A stretch of DNA of 33,398 bases from Litorilinea aerophila (GTDB lineage Bacteria > Chloroflexota > Anaerolineae > Caldilineales > Caldilineaceae), in NCBI GenBank assembly GCA_945897075.1, contig CAMDEX010000040.1:1-33398 (forward strand). The letters are read 5' to 3'. The notes beneath the pieces are model-generated. The model searched no databases and was not told the DNA's origin. It was given only the letters and a program-made list of their open reading frames with translations. Of this stretch, positions 9,405-17,512 are shown piece after piece; the first letter of the stretch is position 1; each line of letters begins with the position of its first letter. The translations under genes were made by a program, and so were the position numbers.

Positions 9405-9947
9405 ATGGCTGTACTTGAGATTGTGACCGCAAAGAGCGCCAGGGCAGGAATTTTGCGCAACCCGACCAGAAGGGTGCGCACTTTTGACGCGGGGCTGCAT
9501 AAGCTGCTCGAAGATATGATTTTCACGATGCGCGAAGCCAACGGCGCGGGTCTGGCTGCGCCGCAGATCGGTCTGGATCAGCGCATCTCCGTCATCGAGT
9601 GGCCGGAGGACCCGGACAAGCCCGAAGAGACGCTGCGCCGCTACGAAGTGATCAACCCGGAGATCATCAAGGCCAAAGGCGCGGAAGAAGGACAAGAGGG
9701 CTGTCTCTCCCTACCCGGTCTGGCTGCGGATGTGGTGCGCGCCACCTTTGTGCTGGTTAAGTTTCAAAACCGTCATGGGCAGGAAGTACGCCTGAAGGTC
9801 TACGATTGGCTGGCCCGCATCTTTCAGCACGAGATCGATCATCTAAACGGGGTGCTGATGACCGACCGGGCCGAGGCACTCTACCGCATTGTGGAGAATG
9901 AGCAGGGCGAAGTCGAGTTGATCCCTCTGGAGCGGGTGGCGGCGTAG
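9405..9947 (+). CDS. def: Peptide deformylase
   Basis: Removes the formyl group from the N-terminal methionine of nascent proteins; a metal-dependent cytoplasmic hydrolase. At 180 aa it is normal length and has all three signature motifs: GAGLAAPQIG (47-56), EGCLS (98-102, metal ligand C100) and QHEIDH (metal ligands H142 and H146, catalytic E143). ATG at 9405 is preferred over the upstream in-frame TTG (9372) and ATG (9378): AGGAAAGAG lies 6 nt before it, and the upstream codons fall at the predicted transcription start. Codons end at a TAG, directly followed by a heptamer array. The gene stands alone behind its own strong promoter and converges on mltG. Confidence 0.96.
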   Translation: MAVLEIVTAKSARAGILRNPTRRVRTFDAGLHKLLEDMIFTMREANGAGLAAPQIGLDQRISVIEWPEDPDKPEETLRRYEVINPEIIKAKGAEEGQEGCLSLPGLAADVVRATFVLVKFQNRHGQEVRLKVYDWLARIFQHEIDHLNGVLMTDRAEALYRIVENEQGEVELIPLERVAA

Positions 9948-9955
9948 GAGGGAGT

Positions 9956-10081
9956 GGGGATTGGGGATCGGGGATTGGGGATTGGGTGCTGCCAAGTCTC
10001 CTGCTCCCCAGTCACCGCTCCCCGATCCCCACCCGCCAGTCGCCGCTCCCCAGTCACCGCTCCCCAGTCGCCGCTCCCCGC
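9956..10081. repeat. Heptamer tandem repeats in the def/mltG convergent gap
   Basis: Four GGGGATT-type units (9956-9983) are followed by a C-rich stretch (about 9995-10081). Read on the minus strand, that stretch is GGGGAGC, GGTGACT, GGGGAGC, GGCGACT and so on, again with a 7-bp period and a 14-bp higher-order period. The G-rich and C-rich halves are partly complementary, so transcripts from either side could form a strong structure between the converging genes. Confidence 0.8.
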
Positions 10082-10082
10082 T

Positions 10083-11198
10083 CTACCGATTCTGGTAACG
10101 CTGCACATTCGCCAGATGCTCGTCATAGGTTTCCGCAAAGATATGCGCGCCGCTGCCGTCTGGCGTGGCGACGAAGTAGAAATAGGCGTGATCATCCGGC
10201 TGCAACACCGCCTGAATCGAGGCCAGACCGGGGGAAGCGATGGGGCCGGGCGGGATACCTGTATAGATGTATGTGTTGTAGGGGCTGAGGACGCTGCTGT
10301 ATTCTTCCAAAAAGACGGGTGTCTTCCACCACTGACCCGTCGTTGGCTGATAGCCCAGCGCGTACTGTACAGTCGGGTCCGCGTCCAGCTTGATCCCCGC
10401 AGCCAGCCGGTTCAGGTAGACCGCGGCAATGGCGGCCCGCTCCTCCGCCAGCACAGCCTCCCGCTCCACAATGCTCGCCAGCGTCAGCACCGCGTAGAGG
10501 TCCAGCTTCGTATCCCCGCCTGCTACGGCAGCGTCGTAGACCGGCACAACCTGGGCCAGGAACGCGTCCAACTGCCGGGTCAGGAAATCCACGGCGCTTG
10601 CCCCTTCCCTGGGCAGCTCGAAAGTGCTGGGGAAGAGATACCCCTCCAGGCTTGTGCCCGCCGGACGGCTGTTCAAAAACGCATAGCGGCTGACATCCAG
10701 CCCGGTCAGGTCGCCCGACAGCGCCCGTCGCCGGTAGTCGTCACTGTCCAAAGATATCTGTCTCTCACGCAAATAGTCTGCAATCTGCTCCAGCCGCCAG
10801 CCTTCGGGAATTGTCACGCGGATACTGGCGGCACGCGCATCTTGCAGGGCCGCGGCGATCTCCACCGTCGTCATGGCCGGGTTGAGATAAAATGTCCCCG
10901 CTTCCAGCCGCTCTGCCATCCCCCCTGTGCGCACATACGCCTCAAAGAGGGTAGCGTCACCGATCAGCCCGGCCGCGGCCAACTGCTCGGCAATCGCCCG
11001 GGCCGTGGAGCCGGGCGCGACTACAAAGCGCAGCGGGCGGCTATCAACGCTGTGGGGACGGTGCAGGCTCTCTTCGTTGTTCGCCAGATAGCTCACCAAC
11101 ACATCCTGGCGCGAGCAGGCTGCCACGAAGAGAAGCAGAAATATGGCTGTGAACCAGACGCGCAACGAGGAAAGGGACAATAGGGCAGAGCTTCTCAT
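10083..11198 (-). CDS. mltG: Endolytic murein transglycosylase MltG (YceG-like), predicted lipoprotein
   Basis: Cleaves nascent glycan strands at the outer face of the membrane and so sets peptidoglycan chain length. The 371-aa protein has the family core: the catalytic-site segment [20 protein letters not shown] with its essential glutamate, then [22 protein letters not shown], and the conserved ending [18 protein letters not shown] with [18 protein letters not shown]. Instead of the usual single transmembrane anchor, the N-terminus (hydrophobic 14-27, then VAAC with C28) looks like a lipoprotein signal. The ATG at 11198 follows the epimerase stop with 3 nt between (TGA TTG ATG), so the two are translationally linked. 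Downstream is a heptamer array and the converging def gene. Confidence 0.92.
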   Translation of the reverse strand: MRSSALLSLSSLRVWFTAIFLLLFVAACSRQDVLVSYLANNEESLHRPHSVDSRPLRFVVAPGSTARAIAEQLAAAGLIGDATLFEAYVRTGGMAERLEAGTFYLNPAMTTVEIAAALQDARAASIRVTIPEGWRLEQIADYLRERQISLDSDDYRRRALSGDLTGLDVSRYAFLNSRPAGTSLEGYLFPSTFELPREGASAVDFLTRQLDAFLAQVVPVYDAAVAGGDTKLDLYAVLTLASIVEREAVLAEERAAIAAVYLNRLAAGIKLDADPTVQYALGYQPTTGQWWKTPVFLEEYSSVLSPYNTYIYTGIPPGPIASPGLASIQAVLQPDDHAYFYFVATPDGSGAHIFAETYDEHLANVQRYQNR

Positions 11199-11201
11199 CA
11201 A

Positions 11202-12191
11202 TCAGACACCGTTGCTCCAAAAGGCAAACCCAAGCATCCGGGCCGTATTGGTTTTGCGCACAGTCTCTTTCTTGAAGAGAGGATCGTTGCGGTAGAGCAT
11301 CTCCAGACCGGCGGCCAGACGCATCCGAGGGGTGTAGTCCAGCAAAACCTGGGCTTTGGCGATGTCAGCCACCAGACGGGCTGTGCCTACGCTCTTTTCC
11401 CGGTTGTGCAGCAGGCGCGGCTGCTTGCCCAGCACCTGTCCGATCAGTTCAGCGGCCTGGTTGATCGACGTCTCCTGCCCGCTGCCGATGTTGATGATCT
11501 GTCGGTCCACGTTGGGGGCAACCCCGGCCGTGACCAATGCCTGCACGACATCGCTGATGTAGACAAAATCGCGCGTCTGTGTGCCATCGCCAAAAATGAT
11601 CACCGAACCGTTCTGGGCTACCTGCTGCATAAGATAGGGGATCACAGGGCCGTGGGTGGGCGGCAGGGGTTGGCCGGGGCCATAGGCGTTGAAGATGCGC
11701 AGGCTTACGGCTTCAAAGCCCACCAGCGCGCCCATTGTAAAAAGATATTGCTCTGCGGCCATTTTGGTCACGGCGTAGGGGGCAGCCGGGGCCGGCAGTG
11801 TGCCTTCGCTGACTGGCTGGGTCGGCTGGTCTCCATAGATGGTGGCGCTGCTGGCCAGGACAACCCGCCCCACGCCCACATCCCGACAGGCTTCCAGCAG
11901 GGCAACCGTCCCGCCTACATTCACATCGTTGTAATCGCGCGGGTAGAGGATGGACGCGGGCACACTGACCAGGGCGGCCAGGTGATAGACCACATCCACG
12001 CCTTGCAACAGCGACCAGAGAGTCGGGATGTCGCGCACATCCCCGCGTTTGACGTAGATTTCCGCGTGTAGCTGATCCGGGTCGCCGCTCGTCATATCGT
12101 CCAGGACACGCACATAATGGCCCTGGGCATAGAGAAAATTTGCCAGATGGCTGCCGATGAATCCGGCCCCACCAGTGATCAAAATACGCAT
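11202..12191 (-). CDS. NAD-dependent nucleotide-sugar epimerase/dehydratase (extended SDR)
   Basis: A 329-aa extended short-chain dehydrogenase acting on a nucleotide sugar, probably UDP-linked (GalE-like). The NAD site is TGGAGFIGSH (6-15), the serine segment is VLASSATIYGD (111-121) and the catalytic pair is Y139 and K143 (YAVTK). The FNAYGPGQPLPPTHGPVIPYL segment and the late DYTPRMRLAAGLEMLY are typical of UDP-glucose 4-epimerase and related enzymes; the exact substrate cannot be set by eye. ATG at 12191 begins MRILITGG, with a GGAGAA ribosome site about 9 nt upstream; an upstream in-frame extension to 12257 covers the promoter. It is directly coupled to mltG. Surface-polysaccharide synthesis is the probable context, given the divergent GDP-sugar genes. 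Confidence 0.88.
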   Translation of the reverse strand: MRILITGGAGFIGSHLANFLYAQGHYVRVLDDMTSGDPDQLHAEIYVKRGDVRDIPTLWSLLQGVDVVYHLAALVSVPASILYPRDYNDVNVGGTVALLEACRDVGVGRVVLASSATIYGDQPTQPVSEGTLPAPAAPYAVTKMAAEQYLFTMGALVGFEAVSLRIFNAYGPGQPLPPTHGPVIPYLMQQVAQNGSVIIFGDGTQTRDFVYISDVVQALVTAGVAPNVDRQIINIGSGQETSINQAAELIGQVLGKQPRLLHNREKSVGTARLVADIAKAQVLLDYTPRMRLAAGLEMLYRNDPLFKKETVRKTNTARMLGFAFWSNGV

Positions 12192-12209
12192 ACGGGTTTG
12201 TTCTCCTGC

Positions 12210-12231
12210 GGCGCTTCCCCCGAGAAGCGCC
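12210..12231 (-). promoter_or_regulatory. Hairpin in the epimerase 5' leader
   Basis: A perfect 8-bp stem (GGCGCTTC / GAAGCGCC, 6-nt loop) lies between the predicted transcription start near 12241 and the ribosome site. It may stabilise the leader; no regulatory ligand is suggested. Confidence 0.45.
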
Positions 12232-12247
12232 ACTCTGTGTTGCGCGC

Positions 12248-12277
12248 AGTATATCATTTGGCCGGTCGTTTTGCCAA
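12248..12277 (-). promoter_or_regulatory. Sigma-70 promoter for epimerase-mltG
   Basis: On the minus strand TTGGCA (12277-12272), 18 bp and TATACT (12253-12248) match 5 of 6 at each hexamer. Predicted start near 12241, about 50 nt before the epimerase ATG. Confidence 0.72.
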
Positions 12278-12314
12278 CTGGTTGGGGCTGCTCAGTTTTG
12301 TTGAGAAGTAGGAA

Positions 12315-12380
12315 ACCTTCCGGGAAGCGACCACGGAGTCAATAACGTAAGAAAGATGCTGTGGTCGCTTCCCGGAAGGT
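12315..12380. repeat. Palindromic repeat, ACCTTCCGGGAAG family (copy 1)
   Basis: Perfect 20-bp inverted arms at 12315-12334 and 12361-12380 (outer end ACCTTCCGGGAAG, inner end CGACCAC) with a 26-nt loop, between the divergent epimerase and GDP-sugar genes. Related copies occur at 27815-27880 and 28568-28626. No flanking target duplication is visible. Confidence 0.85.
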
Positions 12381-12506
12381 GGCTGCCTTTGGTCAGTCTG
12401 GTCTGGGATCGCGGCGCAAGCTGTGTTGTGCTTCACAGCAAACGGGTGTGCTGGGATACAATCAGTGTGCCATACCAAAAACGTTTTCCCGTCACACCGC
12501 CTGTCA

Positions 12507-12537
12507 TTGGGTGTTCTCCCCACTTTTTTGCTATACT
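12507..12537 (+). promoter_or_regulatory. Possible promoter for the GDP-sugar genes
   Basis: TATACT (12532-12537) is a good -10 box; TTGGGT (12507-12512) at 19 bp is a weak -35. It is followed by the heptamer array and the GTG start at 12605. Confidence 0.35.
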
Positions 12538-12553
12538 GTCCTGTCAGAAAGAA

Positions 12554-12602
12554 GGGATTGGGGATTGGGGATTGGGGATTGGGGATTGGAGATTGGGGAT
12601 TT
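12554..12602 (+). repeat. Heptamer array (GGGATTG)n abutting a start codon
   Basis: Seven consecutive 7-bp units (five GGGATTG, then GAGATTG and GGGATTT) end 2 nt before the GTG start of the reductase. The purine-rich units supply the only Shine-Dalgarno-like sequence (GGGG at 12595-12598), so repeat number or sequence could affect translation. Confidence 0.88.
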
Positions 12603-12604
12603 CT

Positions 12605-13588
12605 GTGCGCACACTCATCACCGGTATCGCCGGATTTGCTGGCTCTGCTCTGACCCAATTGCTGTTGAGCGAGCCGGATGTGGAAATCCACGGCGTCATC
12701 CACCGCCACGACTGGCGCATCCGGGCTGTGCGCGGCCAACTGCAGCTACACAAAGGCGATCTGCGCAACCCGTCTTGGGTGGACGAGATGATCCAACAGG
12801 TGCAGCCGGACCTTCTGCTACACCTGGCCGCGTGGAGCGATGTAGGCGGGAGCTGGTCACAGCCCTGGGTGGCCTACGAACTGAATATCCACTGTCAGCT
12901 CAATCTGCTGGAAGCCGTGCGCCGTTTTGCGCCGGATTGCCGGGTGCTGGTGGTCGGCTCCAACGAAGTCTATGGGCGGGTGTTGCCCGCAGATTTGCCG
13001 GTGGACGAGGAGACGCCCTTCCGCCCCAATTCGCCCTACGGGGTGAGCAAAATCGCCCAGGATATGATGGGCTATCAGTATTGGTGCAACTACGGGTTGG
13101 CGATTGTGCGTGTACGCAGCTTTAATAATATCGGGCCGGGCCAGGCCGACGATTTTGTCGCCAGCGCCTTCGCCCGCCAGATCGCCGAGATCGAAGCCGG
13201 ACAGCGGCAGCCGGTCTTGCGGGTGGGCAATTTGGAGGCCGTGCGCGACTTTACCGACGTACGCGATGTGGTGGCCGCCTATTGGCTGGCTGCCCAGCAA
13301 GGCGTGGCCGGCGCGGTCTACAATGTGGGAACTGGTCAGGGGCATTCGATTCAGACCGTTCTGGAGATTCTGTTGGGGATGAGCAGCGTTTCGATTCAGG
13401 TGGAGCAGGACGCGGCCCGTCTGCGCCCCAGCGACGTGCCCGCGATGATCTGCGACAACCGCCGCCTGGTGGCGGCTACGGGCTGGCAGCCGCGCATTGG
13501 ACTGCGCCGCACCCTGCAGGATGTGCTGGACGGCTGGCGGCTGGATGTGCGCGGGAACAGACCGGGGTTTACGGGCGTTTCTGGCTAA
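12605..13588 (+). CDS. rmd: GDP-4-dehydro-6-deoxy-D-mannose reductase-like SDR
   Basis: A 327-aa extended SDR that would reduce the 4-keto intermediate made by the next gene's product to a GDP-6-deoxyhexose such as GDP-D-rhamnose. Motifs are [10 protein letters not shown] (NAD site, glycines 7, 10 and 13), [11 protein letters not shown] (116-126), catalytic SPYGVSK with Y145 and K149, and [22 protein letters not shown], a stretch characteristic of RMD enzymes. The GTG at 12605 is chosen because the fold begins there (VRTLITG). An in-frame ORF continues upstream through the heptamer repeat, but that part has no recognisable protein character. It is followed after 101 nt by the dehydratase. A UDP-sugar epimerase of the same fold is the main alternative. 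Confidence 0.87.
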   Translation: MRTLITGIAGFAGSALTQLLLSEPDVEIHGVIHRHDWRIRAVRGQLQLHKGDLRNPSWVDEMIQQVQPDLLLHLAAWSDVGGSWSQPWVAYELNIHCQLNLLEAVRRFAPDCRVLVVGSNEVYGRVLPADLPVDEETPFRPNSPYGVSKIAQDMMGYQYWCNYGLAIVRVRSFNNIGPGQADDFVASAFARQIAEIEAGQRQPVLRVGNLEAVRDFTDVRDVVAAYWLAAQQGVAGAVYNVGTGQGHSIQTVLEILLGMSSVSIQVEQDAARLRPSDVPAMICDNRRLVAATGWQPRIGLRRTLQDVLDGWRLDVRGNRPGFTGVSG

Positions 13589-13610
13589 TGCGTTTCGATA
13601 TTTCTGGCTC

Positions 13611-13673
13611 GTTGGGTTCTTCCGGCATACACAGTACAGGAAGTCCACCCAACGCCAGCCGGAAGAACCCAAC
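13611..13673. repeat. Palindrome between rmd and gmd
   Basis: Perfect 16-bp arms (GTTGGGTTCTTCCGGC at 13611-13626, complement at 13658-13673) with a 31-nt loop fill most of the gap just before the gmd ribosome site. The GTTGGGTT end recurs at the right edge of the window (33378). This is a dispersed hairpin element rather than a terminator, since there is no U-tract. Confidence 0.75.
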
Positions 13674-13689
13674 CTACGGAGAAACATCT

Positions 13690-14679
13690 ATGCCAACCGC
13701 ACTCATCACCGGCATCACTGGGCAGGATGGCAGCTACCTGGCCGAACTGCTGCTGGCCCAGGGCTACAAAGTTATCGGAATGGTGCGCCGCACCAGCACC
13801 ATCAACTTTGACCGCATCCGCCACTTCCAGGAAAAAGTGGAGATCGTCCAGGGCGATCTGCTCGATCAGATGAGTCTGATCAGCATTTTGCAGGAACACC
13901 GCCCCCGCGAAGTCTACAATCTGGCCGCGCAGAGTTTTGTGCCTACCAGCTTTACCCAGCCCGTCCTCACCGGTGAATTTACGGCCCTGGGCGTGACGCG
14001 TGTGCTGGACGCTATCCGCATCGTGGACCCCTCCATCCGCTTCTACCAGGCCAGCAGCAGCGAAATGTTCGGTAAAGTGCAGGAAGTGCCCCAGCGCGAA
14101 TCCACGCCGCTCTATCCGCGCAGCCCTTACGGCGTCGCCAAAGTCTACGGACACTGGATTACCATCAATTACCGGGAGAGCTACAATATCTTTGCCTGCT
14201 CCGGCATTCTCTTCAACCACGAAAGCCCGCGCCGCGGCCTAGAGTTTGTCACCCACAAGATTACCAACGCGGTGGCCCGCATCAAATTGGGACTGGACAG
14301 CGAACTGCACCTGGGCAATCTGGAAGCCCGCCGCGACTGGGGCTATGCGCCAGATTACGTGCGGGCGATGTGGCTGATGCTGCAACAGGACGCACCCGAT
14401 GATTACGTTGTCGCTACGGGTGAGACCCACAGCGTGCAGGAATTTGTCCAGGAAGCTTTCAGTTTTGTGAACCTGGACTGGCGGGAGTTTGTGGTGCAGG
14501 ACCCCAAATTCTACCGCCCCGCCGAGGTGGACCTGCTGGTGGGTGACCCGTCCAAAGCGGGCGCAAAACTGGGATGGGAGCCGACCGTCAGCTTCCAGGA
14601 ACTGGTGCGGCTGATGGTGAAGGCCGATCTGGAAACCTGGGAACGGCGTCTCAAACAGAGCGCGGCGTTGGCAACTTGA
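13690..14679 (+). CDS. gmd: GDP-mannose 4,6-dehydratase
   Basis: A 329-aa enzyme converting GDP-D-mannose to GDP-4-dehydro-6-deoxy-D-mannose with tightly bound NADP. The Rossmann motif is [13 protein letters not shown] (G8, G11, G14), followed by the Gmd-specific [28 protein letters not shown], the SSSEMFG block (122-128), catalytic Y147 and K151 (SPYGVAK), and FNHESPRRG with [17 protein letters not shown]. These are diagnostic rather than generic SDR sequences. ATG at 13690 with GGAG 8 nt upstream. Together with the preceding reductase it gives a complete two-step route to a GDP-deoxyhexose for surface glycans. Confidence 0.96.
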   Translation: MPTALITGITGQDGSYLAELLLAQGYKVIGMVRRTSTINFDRIRHFQEKVEIVQGDLLDQMSLISILQEHRPREVYNLAAQSFVPTSFTQPVLTGEFTALGVTRVLDAIRIVDPSIRFYQASSSEMFGKVQEVPQRESTPLYPRSPYGVAKVYGHWITINYRESYNIFACSGILFNHESPRRGLEFVTHKITNAVARIKLGLDSELHLGNLEARRDWGYAPDYVRAMWLMLQQDAPDDYVVATGETHSVQEFVQEAFSFVNLDWREFVVQDPKFYRPAEVDLLVGDPSKAGAKLGWEPTVSFQELVRLMVKADLETWERRLKQSAALAT

Positions 14680-14717
14680 CACAGTTGGGATTGTGAACTT
14701 TCAACGGTAGGGAAACT

Positions 14718-15269
14718 ATGCCCGAAACATTGCGCATTTTTGTCAGCGCCACCAACGATTTGGAAGCCGAACGGGCCGCCATCGGCCAGATTCTGGCCGA
14801 GCTGCCCGTGCAGGTCGGCGTGGAGAGTCGCCGCAGCCCGCTGACGGGTCTCAGCTACGACAATCTCTTCGAACTGGTCGCCAATGTGGACCGCTTCTAC
14901 TTTCTGCTCGGGCAGGACATCACCGCGCCCGCCGGGGCCGAATGGCTGCTCGCTATCCAATTGGAACGCTCGATCCTCCCCCTGCGTCTGGCCGCTTCGC
15001 GCACCGCGGCGGGTCAGGAATTTTTGCGCTATTGGCCGTTGCGCTGGAAGAGCTTCCAAAATCGCGGCCATCTGGCCCAGCTCATCGGCCAAGACCTAAT
15101 CGAAATTCTGCTCCACCCCACCAACCGCTATGGGCTGTCCGTGACTGAAGTGGCGGCTCTGCACGCCCACAAGAAAAAACTGTCCGCAGGCTTTGTGGCC
15201 GATGTGGACGAACCGGGGGGCGCGGGGGGCGGCGGCATCCTCCTCGACCCCACCCATCGGGATGCGTAA
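14718..15269 (+). CDS. DUF4062-like domain protein (stand-alone)
   Basis: A 183-aa protein of unknown function. The first 110 residues begin LRIFVSATNDLEAERAAIGQ and match the pattern of the DUF4062 domain (IFVSST..DLEAER), a TIR-like alpha/beta module normally at the N-terminus of large STAND ATPases and defence- or signalling-type proteins. Here no NTPase follows: the C-terminal 50 residues are a basic helix (AALHAHKKKL) and a glycine-rich low-complexity tail (GGAGGGGILLDP). The ATG at 14718 has a GGTAGGG site upstream. It lies 38 nt behind gmd and ends just before the MITE. Whether it is a functional small protein or the remnant of a larger gene is not clear. Confidence 0.75.
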   Translation: MPETLRIFVSATNDLEAERAAIGQILAELPVQVGVESRRSPLTGLSYDNLFELVANVDRFYFLLGQDITAPAGAEWLLAIQLERSILPLRLAASRTAAGQEFLRYWPLRWKSFQNRGHLAQLIGQDLIEILLHPTNRYGLSVTEVAALHAHKKKLSAGFVADVDEPGGAGGGGILLDPTHRDA

Positions 15270-15271
15270 TC

Positions 15272-15367
15272 GAGATCAGGACTTACGCAGCCGGGAACGC
15301 CGCCATCCCTGGCGGCAGCCAGCAGGATGCTGGCGTTCCCAGGAGTAACTGCGTAAGTCCTGGAGAT
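15272..15367. mobile_element. 86-bp MITE-like element with 5-bp target duplication
   Basis: Terminal 14-bp perfect inverted repeats (CAGGACTTACGCAG at 15277-15290, complement at 15349-15362) enclose a nested palindrome (GGGAACGCC at 15293-15301 and complement at 15332-15340). The element is flanked by identical 5-bp direct repeats, GAGAT, at 15272-15276 and 15363-15367, as expected of a transposed non-autonomous element. It encodes nothing. Confidence 0.85.
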
Positions 15368-15386
15368 AAAATGAAGGAGTAAACAA

Positions 15387-15854
15387 ATGGGAATTAGAGA
15401 AAGATTCACTGCAGTTGGCGCATATTTCTATCTGGAAAGACCGGTGCGCAATCAGAGCTACGCCGATCTGGGCCGCGACTTGGCAGAGGCGGGAGAGAAA
15501 ATCCTAGCCCGGCTGCAAAGCAAGCGGATGACCGAATTCAACCACCGGGTACTCAGCCACATCATCGGCATCGAACGCTGGGGGCAGAGCCGTCTGCGTG
15601 CCCTGCTGGGTGGGCCGCTGCTGCAGGACGAGTACAACGGCTACCGTCCGGCCAGGGATGTGGACTGGGATGCGCTGATCGAGCAGTTCCGCGCCACCCG
15701 CGCCGAGACTGTCGCCATCGCCCAGGCATTGGAGACGGCATCGGTCGGCCACGCACAGACCGTTCCCCACAACGAATTCGGACCCCTCTCCGCCCGCGCC
15801 TGGCTGCGCTATCTGCAAACCCACGCCAGCCGCGAGATATACCAGGTCCGCTAG
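15387..15854 (+). CDS. DinB-fold (four-helix) protein
   Basis: A 155-aa protein with the DinB/YfiT-like four-helix pattern: a histidine in the second helix (H53/H58 in NHRVLSHIIGIERWGQ), the central YRP...DWDALIEQFRATRAETV helix and a final helix (LSARAWLRYLQTHASREIYQVR). Members are usually metal-binding and include thiol-dependent transferases and DNA-damage-induced proteins; the reaction here is unknown. Only one clear C-terminal ligand (H146) is visible, so metal binding may be incomplete. ATG at 15387 with GAAGGAG upstream. Its stop shares one base with the GTG of the next gene (TAGTG at 15852-15856), implying coupled translation. Confidence 0.78.
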   Translation: MGIRERFTAVGAYFYLERPVRNQSYADLGRDLAEAGEKILARLQSKRMTEFNHRVLSHIIGIERWGQSRLRALLGGPLLQDEYNGYRPARDVDWDALIEQFRATRAETVAIAQALETASVGHAQTVPHNEFGPLSARAWLRYLQTHASREIYQVR

Positions 15855-17434
15855 TGTCAAGCGTCTCCTCGCCCCGTGAAGCTGCGGGTCTGACCGGGCT
15901 GTGGGTGGTTCTGATCGCCACGGCCTTTGCCTGGGCACCCGCCACCTATCCCGGCTACTGGCAGGCGCTGGAAGGCTTTGCCCCTCTCTTCAACGCGCCT
16001 TATGCCGCGCCCGTCGCCGACATCGCGGCCCAGCCAGACCTGTGGCGGGGCAGCGGCAGCGCCACCTTTTTGCTCACCCGCCCGCTGATTCTGTTGGGCG
16101 TTGCGCCGGCTGTAGCTGTGCGTGCGGTCTTCGCCCTCGTCTTTGTGATGGGCAGTCTGGGTATCTATTTCTGGCTGCGCCCCCGCTTCGGTGATCGCTC
16201 TGCGGGGCTGGCCGGGCTGCTCTATGCGCTGCTGCCGCCGCTGTTGGCAACTGTCTACATCCGGGGTTCCCTGGCCGACGCACTGGTAGTGGGACTCTGG
16301 CCGCTCGTCCTGGCCGGGCTGGCCGTCTATGTCCAGACCCGCAGCCCCGCGGCCATCGGTGCCGCCGTCATCTCTCTGCTCTGGATTTGGCGCACCCAAG
16401 CTGGTCTGGCCGTCTTTGTCACCCTCTTGGCTCTGGCTTATGTGCTGTGGGTGGAGCGGGATCGGCTGGCGCTGCTCACCACCGGCGTCACCGGGCTGGC
16501 CGGGCTGCTCAGTCTGCTGCCGCTCTGGGGATTGCGGGCGAGTTCACCGGTGGATTTCTACGCCCATTTCGTCTACTTTTTCCAATATTTCGCGGGCGGC
16601 TGGCAGACCGCGCCCAGCATCCCCGGCTGGCAGGATGGCTATCCTTTCCAATTGGGTTTTGCCGCTCTCGCCTTTGCGCTGGTGGCGGTCTGGCTGCTCT
16701 GGCAGAAATACCGGGCCAATGTGGATTTGCCGCTGCTGCTCGTGCGCCGGTCGCTGATCTTCTCTCTGGCCGCTGTCGTCGTCCTGATCCTCTTGACCCT
16801 CGCCCCCTCCGCCTTTCTCTGGCGGATTAGCGGCACTGATCGCCTGCTCACCTGGCCCTGGCAGATTCTGCTGCCGGGGCTGCCCTTTCTGGCATTGATG
16901 GGGGGCAGCCTGCCCGCGCTCAACAGCCAACTGGCCTGCCGGGGCTACTGGGCGGCGCTGTCGGCGCTGGTGTTGATGAGCAGTTACCCCTATCTCAGCG
17001 CCGACTTCACTGAATATACGCCGCCTGCCGCGCCTGTCGCTGTCTATGGCGCGCGGGGCGAACTGGTGTTGCTGGAAGCGACTGTGTACGAATCCAGTGC
17101 GGGCGGCTACGACGCCACGCTGGAAGCCGTCTGGCAGCCTGTCCAGCCACTGGATTTTGACTACAATCTCTTCTTCCAGGCCCTGCGCCCGATGGCCAAC
17201 GGCACAGACTACGAAGTCGTGGCCCAGTTGGATCAGCAGCCCCTGACCGAGCGACCTGCCACCACCTGGCAGCCCGGCGAGATTCTGACCAGCACCTATA
17301 CTCTCTCGCTGCCCAGCGACCCGGCCAGCGCCAACCTGCGCTACTACTTCGGCTATTACGATTGGCGCGAGGGCGGCGGACGCCTGCTCGTCAATGGCGG
17401 GCCGGATGACAAGGCGGTGCTGTTTGGGGAGTGA
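15854..17434 (+). CDS. Large membrane protein, 6-pyruvoyl-tetrahydropterin synthase-related family
   Basis: A 526-aa polytopic membrane protein with about ten hydrophobic segments from residue 12 to 380, then a soluble extracytoplasmic beta-rich domain (about 390-526). It resembles the 'PTPS-related' membrane family common in Chloroflexota and Cyanobacteria, whose topology recalls GT-C glycosyltransferases and YfhO-like proteins. Conserved-looking segments are LYALLPPLLATVYIRGSLADAL, where GT-C-like proteins have a YxRG loop, and SVDFYAHFVYFFQYF-like aromatic runs. No enzymatic activity is established. GTG start at 15854 overlaps the DinB stop. The next gene encodes a homologous architecture, so the two may act together in cell-surface or glycolipid work. 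Confidence 0.8.
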   Translation: MSSVSSPREAAGLTGLWVVLIATAFAWAPATYPGYWQALEGFAPLFNAPYAAPVADIAAQPDLWRGSGSATFLLTRPLILLGVAPAVAVRAVFALVFVMGSLGIYFWLRPRFGDRSAGLAGLLYALLPPLLATVYIRGSLADALVVGLWPLVLAGLAVYVQTRSPAAIGAAVISLLWIWRTQAGLAVFVTLLALAYVLWVERDRLALLTTGVTGLAGLLSLLPLWGLRASSPVDFYAHFVYFFQYFAGGWQTAPSIPGWQDGYPFQLGFAALAFALVAVWLLWQKYRANVDLPLLLVRRSLIFSLAAVVVLILLTLAPSAFLWRISGTDRLLTWPWQILLPGLPFLALMGGSLPALNSQLACRGYWAALSALVLMSSYPYLSADFTEYTPPAAPVAVYGARGELVLLEATVYESSAGGYDATLEAVWQPVQPLDFDYNLFFQALRPMANGTDYEVVAQLDQQPLTERPATTWQPGEILTSTYTLSLPSDPASANLRYYFGYYDWREGGGRLLVNGGPDDKAVLFGE

Positions 17435-17437
17435 AGA

Positions 17438-17512
17438 AATTGTGAATTGTGAATGGGGAATTGTGAATTGTGAATGAGGCGTCACCCAATACCCAATACC
17501 CAATATCCAATA
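17438..17512 (+). repeat. Two heptamer arrays at the start of a membrane-protein gene
   Basis: Six AATTGTG-type units (17438-17479) are followed at 17485-17512 by four CCCAATA-type units. The GTG start of the next gene (17470) lies inside the first array, and the second array encodes part of its N-terminus (NTQYPISNT). Confidence 0.88.

Noticed and set aside
12356..12604. Upstream in-frame extension of the GDP-sugar reductase
   Set aside because: It spans a palindrome arm and the heptamer array; the SDR fold starts at the GTG at 12605.
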